Part shown: piece by piece, positions 18,473 to 26,796 of the stretch | Numbering within the stretch: the first letter of the stretch is position 1 | Layout of the letters: the number at the start of each line of letters is the position of its first letter | Assembly (NCBI GenBank): GCA_965601685.1 | Contig: CBFCWI010000001.1 | Location: 658,827-722,826, forward strand | DNA: 64,000 nucleotides | Origin: JANQJD01 sp965601685 | GTDB taxonomy: Bacteria; Pseudomonadota; Alphaproteobacteria; Rhodospirillales; Rhodospirillaceae | Direction of reading: 5' to 3' | Translations under genes and position numbers: made by a program | The notes under the pieces: model-generated | Database searches by the model: none | What the model saw: only the letters and a program-made list of their open reading frames with translations | What the model was told of the DNA's origin: nothing

Positions 18473-18820
18473 TTACATCGCCTTATACGGAGGGCGGCTG
18501 GTCAAGACATGTGGTTTCTGGTGCACAAAACGGCCGCTTGCTACCCACAAGACCCCTCTTCCTGTCCCATCAATCCGTACGATGCGAACCGCGTCGCCCA
18601 TAGCTGCATAGACAGCGGCGGCGATGACAGCAATGTCCGTCTCGCTGGCAGCTGATGTCACGGCAGCCGGTACTGATGCAGGGACTTGCACCTGGGCTGC
18701 TGCCTTTGGCTGCTGCATCCCAGAAAGTACCGTCGTCATGAACTTGATCAGCACAGCTACAAGTATCGACACGACAGCTGTCAATCCGTAGGCGAAAAAT
18801 GTTATTGCAATACTCGACAT
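18473..18820 (-). CDS. Decarboxylase small membrane subunit (OadG/MmdD-like)
   Basis: A 115-residue protein with one N-terminal membrane helix (AITFFAYGLTAVVSILVAVL, about residues 5-24), an Ala/Val/Pro-rich linker, a helix with TDIAVIAAAVYAAMG that is typical of OadG/MmdD subunits, and a basic tail. These subunits hold the decarboxylase complex together on the membrane. The frame extends 42 codons upstream, but the ATG at 18820 has GGAGAAGG just before it and matches the family start. Placed between mmdA and the biotin carrier as in known methylmalonyl-CoA decarboxylase operons. Confidence 0.88.
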   Translation of the reverse strand: MSSIAITFFAYGLTAVVSILVAVLIKFMTTVLSGMQQPKAAAQVQVPASVPAAVTSAASETDIAVIAAAVYAAMGDAVRIVRIDGTGRGVLWVASGRFVHQKPHVLTSRPPYKAM

Positions 18821-18984
18821 ATTCGCAGCCTTCTCCTGTACCCTCAGAGGGCCTGGGTCACACTGGCACACCGTAGCCAGAACACTCGCGCAGCAACCAT
18901 TACAAAAAAACACCTTCCAGATTTTGCTCCCCACCCATGTGGACATCCCCTCGCGCGGCGGATAACAGGTCGACGACTGTAACT

Positions 18985-20538
18985 TTAGAGTGGAATGTTG
19001 CCGTGTTTCTTCGGCGGCCGCATCGCCCGTTTGGTGAGGAGCTTGCGGAGGGTGAGTGCGAGTACACCGCGCGTCTCTCCTGGCTCAATAACATCCGTAA
19101 TATAGCCCTGCCCAGCTGCAACATACGGAGAAGCAAACTGGCGTCTGTACTCTGCCACTAACTCAGCAGCTTTCGCTGCACGATCTCCAGCCTCAGATAG
19201 CTCCCTTCTGTAGAGAATGTTCACAGCGCCCTCGGCACCCATGACGGCGATCTCACCACACGGCCATGCGAGCACCATGTCAGCCCCCATTTCCTGCGAG
19301 CACATCGCCAGATATGAACCGCCATAAGCCTTGCGCAGAATCAGGGTGATCATCGGCACAGTGGAGCCAGCATAGGCAAACAGCATCTTGGCGCCGTGTC
19401 GGATAATCCCGCCACGTTCCTGCTCTATGCCAGGCATGAAGCCGGGTACATCCACCAGAGTCAGGATGGGAATGTTGAAGCAGTTGCAGAATCGGATAAA
19501 GCGGGCGCCCTTGTCTGAGGCGTCAATATCTAGCGCTCCGGCTTTGACAATCGAGTTATTGGCAATGATGCCAACAACAATGCCTTCGATACGAGCGAAG
19601 CATGTCACGATGTTCTGGGCAAAACCAGCGTGGCTTTCAAGGAAATCACTATGATCAACGATGTGGGCAATGATCTCGCGTACATCCATCGGCTCATTCG
19701 AGGCGTCTGGTAGTAAGTCGTTCATCGCCGGATCCGGGACCAGTGCGATACTAGTGGTAGGCTGGTGCGGTGGATCTTCCGCGTTGCTGGAGGGCAGATA
19801 GGAAAGCAACTTCTTAGCAATAGCGATCGCATGGTGATCATCATCAGCAACGAAGTGCACGTTCCCTGAGACAGTTGCGTGCATCGTGGCACTGCCTACT
19901 TCATCCATGGAGCACTGGCGTCCTGTGACTGCCTTAATGACCTCTGGCCCAGTAATAAACATGTGGGCATTTGCCTTGCTCATGATGATGAAATCCATGA
20001 GTGCTGGCGAATAGGAGGCACCGCCGGCACAAGGCCCCAGAATAACGGCGATTTGGGGAATGATTCCGGAAGCTTCGACGTTTTTATAGAATACCTCACC
20101 GTATCCTGACAGAGAATCGACACCTTCCTGTATACGGGCGCCAGCTGAGTCCTTGAACGCTATGAGAGGACAGCCCGTCTTCATGGCAAAATTCATCGCT
20201 GCGACGATTTTCTGCGCATGCATTTTGCCAAGCGTGCCACCAGTCACTGTAAAATCCTGACTCACAGCCGCAATTGGTCGCCCATCAACGATACCGGTGC
20301 CAGCTACCACGCCATCGCCTGACAGGATCTTATCCGCCATACCGAAATGACGACAAGCATGTTTGATATGCGCACCAACCTCCTGAAAGGTATGCGGCTC
20401 AAATAGAGTATCCAGTCGGTCTCGCGCGCTCAGAAGTCCTTTCTCGCGGCGCGCCCTGACTTTATCCTCCCCGCCGCCAGCGAAGACCTGCTCGCGGCGC
20501 TGCTTCAAGGCTTCTATTAGCTTCGCAGAGATCGTCAT
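18985..20538 (-). CDS. mmdA: Methylmalonyl-CoA decarboxylase alpha subunit (carboxyltransferase)
   Basis: A 517-residue acyl-CoA carboxyltransferase with both crotonase-fold halves: SQDFTVTGGTLGKMHAQK near 95 and DSAGARIQEGVDSL near 140 in the N-half; VDVPGFMPGIEQERGGIIRHGAKM and KAYGGSYLAM in the C-half (only short parts cited). Similar to propionyl-CoA carboxylase beta. What decides the role is the operon: it is followed by an OadG-like subunit, a stand-alone biotin carrier and a sodium-pumping beta subunit, with no biotin carboxylase. That set makes a sodium-pumping methylmalonyl-CoA decarboxylase, although malonyl- or glutaconyl-CoA as substrate cannot be ruled out. First gene of the operon. 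Confidence 0.9.
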   Translation of the reverse strand: MTISAKLIEALKQRREQVFAGGGEDKVRARREKGLLSARDRLDTLFEPHTFQEVGAHIKHACRHFGMADKILSGDGVVAGTGIVDGRPIAAVSQDFTVTGGTLGKMHAQKIVAAMNFAMKTGCPLIAFKDSAGARIQEGVDSLSGYGEVFYKNVEASGIIPQIAVILGPCAGGASYSPALMDFIIMSKANAHMFITGPEVIKAVTGRQCSMDEVGSATMHATVSGNVHFVADDDHHAIAIAKKLLSYLPSSNAEDPPHQPTTSIALVPDPAMNDLLPDASNEPMDVREIIAHIVDHSDFLESHAGFAQNIVTCFARIEGIVVGIIANNSIVKAGALDIDASDKGARFIRFCNCFNIPILTLVDVPGFMPGIEQERGGIIRHGAKMLFAYAGSTVPMITLILRKAYGGSYLAMCSQEMGADMVLAWPCGEIAVMGAEGAVNILYRRELSEAGDRAAKAAELVAEYRRQFASPYVAAGQGYITDVIEPGETRGVLALTLRKLLTKRAMRPPKKHGNIPL

Positions 20539-21008
20539 TTCTCATCTCATCCTTCTTTGTAGCGCGGTCGAATGCTCTCGATCTAACGACTCCCAGCTCC
20601 CAATGCAGATCCCGATCCGAGCCCGGGCCCATACTCCACCCGCCTGCCGTGTCCGTGCATTATCACCGCGGACAGACCGACGAATTCCGGGGGGTGATTC
20701 CCGCCTTAGTGAAACTTAGTCATACCCAGCACCTGCAGTAACACGTATCATCAACATTACGTGCCCGCTACTACTATCTCTGGTTATAACCCCACTATTG
20801 ACTGCCAGATTACACTGGCAGAAGCACCCACAACACCTTCCTTCAGACGCTCTAGTTTCCCACCAGCCTTGATCTGCCAGTGCAGCAGTCCCCAGGCCAG
20901 GCGAATCCGCCAGCCCTATCCTACACCACCGCACTGGCTGACACAGTGCCGCAGGATGGGTCTTGAAGCCAAGATCATATTTTATTTTCTGGAGCATGAT
21001 AAGGACGT
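20539..21008. other. Gap of about 470 bases upstream of mmdA
   Basis: Lies between the mmdA start and the aminotransferase stop. A 93-codon minus-strand frame and an 83-codon plus-strand frame overlap each other, and neither shows a known motif. It should contain the promoter of the decarboxylase operon. No clear promoter or riboswitch is visible to me. Confidence 0.5.
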
Positions 21009-21848
21009 TTAAACTGATGAAGAGCTTGTGTATGCGACATTTTCAGCATCGTGCAATCCCCGAGCGAGAATTTCCTGTACCCGCGTGGCGCTACCCACAG
21101 GCTGGCAGTCGACTGCCACTAGTGGTCGCACACCAAGGGCATTAGTCACAAAGACCTCCGTTGCCCGGAACAGATCTTCGGGGACGAGGGAGGTTTCAAC
21201 CGCGCCTAGTCGAGTCATGACGTCAGCCCGCATGATTCCAGGCAGGGCACCATCGGCCACTGGCGGCGTCTGTACGATTCCTCCCTCTGTGACAAGAAAC
21301 ACATTAGCAACAGTAGTTTCAGCGAGTCGTCCTGCTGTGTTTAAGAGCAAAGCTTCTTCAACTCCACGGTCAGCGGCCTCCTGACGCGCTAGCATGTTGT
21401 CGAGTGCATTCAGACTTTTGATACGGCTTAATGGGGAGTGCTGGTTACGGCGGGTGGCTGTGGCGATGATTGCCTCCACTGGTCGATAAGGCGGCGACAG
21501 AGGGCTGGCTGTGATAAGTATGGTCGGGGTTACAGGCGTGGGCGGCAGCAGCCCGCGACCGGCTGGTCCACGGCTGACAGTAAGGCGCAGTACGGCTGTA
21601 GATAAGCCACTAGCAGCCAGAGTGACGTGTAAGCGTGTGCACAGTTCGGCATCCGTCATGGATAGTGGTAGTCGGAGAACGCATGCCCCTGCCCGTAGGC
21701 GATGTAGGTGAGCTGGTAAATGGAGAATCTGGTCATGGTAGGCCCGCATGGTTTCGAACAGACCATCACCCAGCGTAAACCCCCGGTCTGTCGGGTCTAT
21801 CCGCGCCATGGCCGTTGATATCAAGACTCCATTGAGATTGACGATCAT
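21009..21848 (-). CDS. pabC: Class IV aminotransferase, probably aminodeoxychorismate lyase
   Basis: PLP enzyme of fold type IV, 279 residues. DRGFTLGDGLFETMR at about 21-35 and the PLP lysine (Lys144, in SRIKSLNALDN) are diagnostic, as are LLLNTAGRLAETTVANVFLV and GALPGIMRADV. The family includes PabC, D-amino acid and branched-chain aminotransferases, which are hard to separate by motif. The overall sequence resembles the alphaproteobacterial PabC-like group, and pabB is present elsewhere in the window (57.1-58.5 kb), so a role in 4-aminobenzoate for folate is the best guess. Stand-alone gene. Confidence 0.78.
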   Translation of the reverse strand: MIVNLNGVLISTAMARIDPTDRGFTLGDGLFETMRAYHDQILHLPAHLHRLRAGACVLRLPLSMTDAELCTRLHVTLAASGLSTAVLRLTVSRGPAGRGLLPPTPVTPTILITASPLSPPYRPVEAIIATATRRNQHSPLSRIKSLNALDNMLARQEAADRGVEEALLLNTAGRLAETTVANVFLVTEGGIVQTPPVADGALPGIMRADVMTRLGAVETSLVPEDLFRATEVFVTNALGVRPLVAVDCQPVGSATRVQEILARGLHDAENVAYTSSSSV

Positions 21849-22206
21849 TTCACGATCATCTTCTGTATTTCATTCAGACCATTCAGAAGAATTCTGAACA
21901 TTCAGTTGCGTGTGCATGGCTGGCACGCATGCCCCTAACATGCAGCCCCTAATAGTTTCATTAGTATCGCGCTCCCCACTCTTCATCCTCGCCCCACATG
22001 CAGCGATGGCCAGCAGCTGGCTGGAACATTCCAGCCAGTGGAGAGCTCGCGGCGTCCACGAGAATGATGAATGTAGAGAGAGCCAGACTAGGGGGTTCGT
22101 ACAGTCGTCTCTACAAGACGACGATTCTCTCCTACAATTACAATACCATTCTCTCTCATGGCAGGTCCCTCATGCGTGCGAACAGGTAAACTATACTCCA
22201 GTCACT
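21849..22206. other. Divergent gap upstream of the LptF-LptD gene
   Basis: About 360 bases between two divergent genes. The LptF frame stays open back to 21910, but the extra 99 codons have no family similarity and lie before the conserved start at 22207, so I treat them as non-coding. The promoters of both genes should be here. Confidence 0.55.
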
Positions 22207-25200
22207 ATGGGAATTATCACACGATATATCCTGCGCCATCTCGTAGCAGGGACGGCGTTTATCTCCTCGGGACTCTTATGCATCCTGTGGTTAAGTCAAG
22301 CCCTAAGATTCATCGAACTGATCATCAAAAAAGGCCTCTCGATTCCTACCTTCGCCTCTCTGACCTTGCTGCTGTTGCCTAACCTCATGGTGATTATCCT
22401 TCCCATAGCGCTTTTTACGGCCACGCTGGCCTCATACAATCGGCTGATCGCTGACCAGGAACTCGTTGCATTGAAGGCTGCTGGAGTGAGTCTTTTGCAG
22501 CTCGGAAGCCCGGCATTGCTGCTAGCGACGGCAATGACTGGGGTATGCTTTCTCCTGACGCTTTACAGTGTGCCAAAGACGGTTGAGCGATTCCACGAGA
22601 TGCAGTGGACTATTCGAAACGATCTTTCTGCTGTGCTTCTACGGGAAGGGATATTCACGGAGATAACCAAAGGTCTCACAGTTTATGTGAGGTCACGTTC
22701 ACGGGCAGGAGAATTACTGGGGATCCTGATCCATAATAACCGAGATGTCCGTGCCGTGATTACAACAATCGCTGAACGAGGGGCGCTGGAGTTTACTGAA
22801 AATGGGCCGCGCCTTCTCATGCTGAACGGGAGTCAACAAGAAATAAAGAAAGAAGAGAGCCAGCTGTCGATTCTTTACTTCGATAGATACTCCTTGGATC
22901 TTAGTGATCTGAAGAAAGCTGCATCTGTACGCTTTCGGGATGCCCGCGAGCGTAGTCTGCAAGAGCTGCTCACGATGTCTGAAGACACAGGATTATCTGC
23001 GGCTGATATGCGTCGCTTTCGCATCGAAGCACACCAGCGCCTGAGCATGCCGCTGTTCAATCTTAGCTTTGTAGCGATCGCTTTGACTCTGCTACTACCA
23101 GCCCATTTCAACCGGCGTGGACAAACGACAAAGGTGCTCACAGCTATTGGTATTATGATTGCGGTTGAGGCAGCAGCGTTGGGAATCACTAACCTGGCCA
23201 CCCGGCACATGGGGGTAGCACCACTGCTCTACGTCGTTGCGCTATCGCCTCTGGGAGTCGCATCGCATGCTCTCTGGAGTCTCTCTCCTGGCCAAAAAAA
23301 AAAGGGCGTGCAGACATTGGCCTTCTTTATCGTGCTGTCCGGTGTAGCGGAAGCTCAGGGTGGTACTCTTCAGAACTCTCAGCAAGTGCTTATCTCTGCT
23401 GAAGAGATAACCTACAATCGCGACATCAATGTCATATCTGCACTGGGAAATGTAGAAATAAGTACACAGGGACATGTATTACTGGCGGAATCTGTGAGTT
23501 ATCATGCCGAAAATGACACAATTCTAGCAACCGGCAGCGTTATGCTGCTCGACTCTCATGGTCATGTGACGTTTTCTGACTACTTTCAATTAACAGGATA
23601 CCTAAAAAAAGTTATTACACATCATATGCAAGTAATGATCGCAGAACAATCCATTCTGGGCGCAGAATCTGGCATTTATAGTATCAATGGACGCAACAAA
23701 TTACATAAAGCCGTTTACACTGCCTGCCGCCCATGCACGACACAAAAACGTACCATCCCACTTTGGCAGATTCAGGCCGTGCAAGTCACCTATGACACCG
23801 CGCAACAGCAGATTGAATATCGCGATGCCTGGCTGGAAATGTGGGGGATTCCCATTGTCTATACTCCCTATCTTTCCCACCCAGGGCCCCGTGTCAAACG
23901 TCGTAGCGGTTTCTTAACCCCTACCTTAGGGGGCACACGTGATCTCGGAATGACAGTGCGAATTCCTTATTTCTGGGCACTGTCCCAACACAGTGATCTG
24001 ACTATGGAAGCCTTATTGAGCCATAAAGATATACCAGTGCTAACTGCTGAATACCGCGCGGCGCTGAGTGCTGGTGTAACAGCAAACAAACTAAGCGCCA
24101 CCCGCGACAAATCTGGTAACTTTCGTGGCCACATCATAAGTAATACTATTTATGATATTAATCCTATCTATAGGATAGGACTACAAATAGAGCGTACTAC
24201 GGACGCCACCTATATGCGCCGCTATGGCTTTGGTAACAGTGCTTGGCTCACAAGTTCCGCTACTCTGGAAGGTTTCGGCAGGCGCAGCTATGTAGCTGCT
24301 AATGCTTACACTTTTCAAGGCTTGCGGGCAAGGAGTAACTCCGGGCACATTCCTCTCGTTCTTCCATCTGTTGTCTACAGCTACATTGGTGATTCTGTCT
24401 GGCTAGGCTATCCAACTCTGGATGCTCATCTCCTGATGCTACGCCGCAGTAAAGGATCGTATCATCAGCGCCTGTCTATCACGAGCGGTTGGATTCTTCC
24501 TTATAGAAGGAGGAAAGGCAGTATTTTTCAACTGAGTGCACAATTGCGCGGCGGCCTCTATCACACAGCATCCAAGACGACATCTCGTCACTCCGTAGGC
24601 GGCTGGGTGATTCCGGAAGCGGCTGCAGAATGGCATTATCCACTGGTACGGCATAGTGAACAAAATCACTACACAATTATAGAGCCAATTTTTGTGTTAA
24701 CAATTAGTCCCCCTAGCGGGGCACTGTACACAATACCACCTGATGCCATACCTAAAGCCAATAGAAATGAATCAGAGCTTAATGATAGTAATCTATTGAT
24801 AATAAACAACCCTTTAGAGATATTTCACAGTGCAGAAATCACTCCACGGCTCAGTTATGGCCTGAAAGTCAGCCAGTATAATAGTATGGGGCGGTTGAGC
24901 CTGTTAGTTGGGCAGCGCTACCGCGTTTACCCACGGACCAACCGTGGTGTGGGCGTGGCAGAAGACTTCTCTGATCTCATTGGCAGGGCAGAGGTTGTGT
25001 TCGCAGGCAATCTATCGCTCCTCTATCGCTTTCGCTTCAATAAGAAGAACATGACTATCCGCCGTCATGAACTAGCGCTACACGCGGGGCACAAAGCCTT
25101 GCAGCTTGGTGTTGATTATACATTTATAAACCGCTCTATGAACAAAAAGGCTGCTCTTGATACACACAATGATCACCATGAAGTGGTTATTAATCTAGCC

Positions 25201-25419
25201 TCAGCAGTGACTCGCTATTGGACGCTGCAACTGAGTGGCCGCTATACCTTGAACTCCGATAGCGGCTTCCTCTCAGGCGATCTGAGCGCCCAGTATGAGG
25301 ATGAGTGTTTCATCTTCCGCGGAAGCGTGAGCCGCAAGTACACACGTGATCGTGACTTCCGGTCCGGTTTGGGTGTCACGTTGGAGTTTGCTTTCAAAGC
25401 TCTAGCCCAATTATCATAA
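22207..25419 (+). CDS. LptF permease fused in frame to LptD outer-membrane LPS assembly protein
   Basis: A single 1070-codon frame made of two proteins of the LPS export path. Residues 1 to about 360 are a complete LptF: MGIITRYILRHLVAG start, three helices, a periplasmic jellyroll (about 115-255), and three C-terminal helices including PLFNLSFVAIALTLLL and APLLYVVALSPLGV. Residues from about 384 are LptD: an OstA-like jellyroll (ISAEEITYNRDINVISALGN), YTACRPCTTQ with the CxxC, PLWQIQA, then the beta-barrel to the C-terminus. The joint is QKKKGVQTLAFFIVLSGVAEAQ, which reads like a signal peptide with an AEA cleavage site. The usual lptF-lptG-lptD order implies that lptG was deleted. Two separate proteins may still be made (see the A10 entry). 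The ORF opens at 21910; the ATG at 22207 is the family start. Confidence 0.85.
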   Translation: MGIITRYILRHLVAGTAFISSGLLCILWLSQALRFIELIIKKGLSIPTFASLTLLLLPNLMVIILPIALFTATLASYNRLIADQELVALKAAGVSLLQLGSPALLLATAMTGVCFLLTLYSVPKTVERFHEMQWTIRNDLSAVLLREGIFTEITKGLTVYVRSRSRAGELLGILIHNNRDVRAVITTIAERGALEFTENGPRLLMLNGSQQEIKKEESQLSILYFDRYSLDLSDLKKAASVRFRDARERSLQELLTMSEDTGLSAADMRRFRIEAHQRLSMPLFNLSFVAIALTLLLPAHFNRRGQTTKVLTAIGIMIAVEAAALGITNLATRHMGVAPLLYVVALSPLGVASHALWSLSPGQKKKGVQTLAFFIVLSGVAEAQGGTLQNSQQVLISAEEITYNRDINVISALGNVEISTQGHVLLAESVSYHAENDTILATGSVMLLDSHGHVTFSDYFQLTGYLKKVITHHMQVMIAEQSILGAESGIYSINGRNKLHKAVYTACRPCTTQKRTIPLWQIQAVQVTYDTAQQQIEYRDAWLEMWGIPIVYTPYLSHPGPRVKRRSGFLTPTLGGTRDLGMTVRIPYFWALSQHSDLTMEALLSHKDIPVLTAEYRAALSAGVTANKLSATRDKSGNFRGHIISNTIYDINPIYRIGLQIERTTDATYMRRYGFGNSAWLTSSATLEGFGRRSYVAANAYTFQGLRARSNSGHIPLVLPSVVYSYIGDSVWLGYPTLDAHLLMLRRSKGSYHQRLSITSGWILPYRRRKGSIFQLSAQLRGGLYHTASKTTSRHSVGGWVIPEAAAEWHYPLVRHSEQNHYTIIEPIFVLTISPPSGALYTIPPDAIPKANRNESELNDSNLLIINNPLEIFHSAEITPRLSYGLKVSQYNSMGRLSLLVGQRYRVYPRTNRGVGVAEDFSDLIGRAEVVFAGNLSLLYRFRFNKKNMTIRRHELALHAGHKALQLGVDYTFINRSMNKKAALDTHNDHHEVVINLASAVTRYWTLQLSGRYTLNSDSGFLSGDLSAQYEDECFIFRGSVSRKYTRDRDFRSGLGVTLEFAFKALAQLS
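23294..23303 (+). repeat. Run of ten A at the LptF/LptD junction
   Basis: Encodes part of Q-K-K-K between the last LptF helix and the LptD signal-like segment. Losing one A leads to a stop (TAG) about 14 codons later; gaining one leads to a TGA about 30 codons later. Either would yield a free LptF with a short tail. A GTG at 23308 directly after the run could be an LptD start, but the A-rich and GGG stretch before it is too close to be a normal ribosome site. Confidence 0.75.
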
Positions 25420-25462
25420 AAGATCCGGGATCAGGTTGAGAGAGTGAGCTCTTGCCACCTCA

Positions 25463-25478
25463 AGGTACTGCGGTACCT
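25463..25478. terminator. Hairpin between convergent lptD and cobA
   Basis: AGGTAC-TGCG-GTACCT, a 6-base-pair stem with a four-base loop, three bases before the cobA stop and 44 bases after the lptD stop. No T run follows on either strand, so this is a weak candidate for a bidirectional terminator. Confidence 0.35.
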
Positions 25479-25480
25479 CT

Positions 25481-26248
25481 TCACTCCCGGTCCGCCGCGG
25501 TATCGGACCGAAACCAGTTCAGCATGTCGGCGAGGCTTACCACCCGGCCGATGATAAAAATCACCGGCGCTGACAGACCAGCTTCTCGCACTCTAATGGC
25601 TAGATTGCCTAGTGTGCCAAGTACCCGCCGTTGGCGGAAGGTCGTTGCATTCTGAATCGCCGCGGCCGGCATGGCGGAATCAAGACCATGAGCTATGAGT
25701 TTACCTGCGATGTGTTCGAAGTTAGTGAGCCCCATGTATACCACTAGGGTGGTGTTGCGATCAGTGAGACTCTGCCAGTCGTGATCCAACTCCAGGCCAT
25801 CGCGCAAGTGACCCGTCAAATAACGAACACTAGTTGCAAGACCACGATGGGTAAGCGGAATACCAGCATAGGCGCTCCCTCCTGAGGCAGCGGTGATTCC
25901 AGGTACCACTTCGAATGGGATGTGATGGCGGGCCAAGTACTCGGTTTCTTCACTCCCGCGGCCAAAAATATAAGGATCTCCACCTTTGACACGAACCACG
26001 GTACATCCGCGGCGGACTAAACTGGCGAGCAGTTCATTGATTTGTTCCTGCTGCATATGGTGATTCCTAGGACCTTTGCCAGCATAGATACGGGTAGTGC
26101 TGGTCGGTACTAGATTGAGGATTTCGGGACTCACGAGACGGTCAAACACCACAACTTCGGCCTTTTGTAGCAAGCGGACTGCCTTCACCGTCAACAGATC
26201 TGGATCGCCTGGACCGGTGCCCACGATGTAAACCCCCCCCCCCCTCAT
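25481..26248 (-). CDS. cobA: Uroporphyrinogen-III C-methyltransferase (SUMT)
   Basis: Adds two methyl groups from SAM to uroporphyrinogen III to make precorrin-2, the branch to siroheme and cobalamin. The 255-residue protein is a stand-alone CobA: VYIVGTGPGDPDLLTVKA at about 7-24, VVVFDRLVSPEIL, VVRVKGGDPYIFGRGSEE near 85-102, and VVPGITAASGGSAYAGIPLTHR (first part cited is diagnostic). All SAM-site motifs are intact. GGAGG is 10-14 bases upstream of the ATG. Odd: codons 2-6 contain 12 consecutive G, so single-base slippage would abolish the product. No other siroheme or cobalamin gene is nearby. Confidence 0.93.
   Translation of the reverse strand: MRGGGVYIVGTGPGDPDLLTVKAVRLLQKAEVVVFDRLVSPEILNLVPTSTTRIYAGKGPRNHHMQQEQINELLASLVRRGCTVVRVKGGDPYIFGRGSEETEYLARHHIPFEVVPGITAASGGSAYAGIPLTHRGLATSVRYLTGHLRDGLELDHDWQSLTDRNTTLVVYMGLTNFEHIAGKLIAHGLDSAMPAAAIQNATTFRQRRVLGTLGNLAIRVREAGLSAPVIFIIGRVVSLADMLNWFRSDTAADRE
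26233..26244. repeat. 12-base C/G tract in the first codons of cobA
   Basis: Twelve C on the plus strand, read on the gene strand as ATGA followed by G12 and TTTAC. It supplies codons R-G-G-G-V. A change of one base shifts the reading frame right after the start codon, as in phase-variable contingency genes; length error in the assembly is an alternative. Confidence 0.85.
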
Positions 26249-26796
26249 GCCTGAGCCTCCGACCTCGCTTGAGTGCTACCTGTGACCGTCTGGAGTAACA
26301 GAATGATTACGAACAAAAGCAGGGTAAGACTTCATCAATATCGTTGTGGAATTCAGAATCTGTCCTCCTCTCTCTCTTCGCACACCTGTCTTACCTGCTC
26401 ATGATGTGTAACATCTCACATCATCATAACCTAATATCGTCATATCTAATCTAATATCTAATCTAATATGGTGACGTTCTGCCATGATACCAGCCGGTCT
26501 CCCGCAGACTGGGGCGCGTCCATGCTTTCAATATTTGCTTGTGCGTTCCAGACTCTAATGTGGCCTGTGGCCTAGGGAGCCAAACGCGATGATCAATACT
26601 GTGAAGTCTGGCTGGTGCCGTGGCTAGGAAAGCGTTCGTTCGTCCCGCTCCCGTCTTCTCCTCCTTTTGTGAGGGTGCGTGCCTCACTCAATGGCCAGAC
26701 AGAAGACACTGACCAGCGCGTCTGCAGGTGGGAGAATGCGCCGCATACCCTTTCATGCCCACGCGCAAAGCGACGCTCATTTGAACCAGAAGCCCG
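26249..26796. other. Gap of about 550 bases with a short AT-rich repeat
   Basis: Between cobA and purL. No gene is recognised. The 12-base unit ATATCTAATCTA is repeated 2.3 times at 26442-26469, in an AT-rich patch unlike the rest of the window. Short open frames on both strands up to 74 codons look like chance. Confidence 0.55.

Noticed and set aside
21910..22206. N-terminal extension of the LptF-LptD frame
   Set aside because: The 99 extra codons have no LptF similarity; the conserved family start MGIITRYIL is at 22207.
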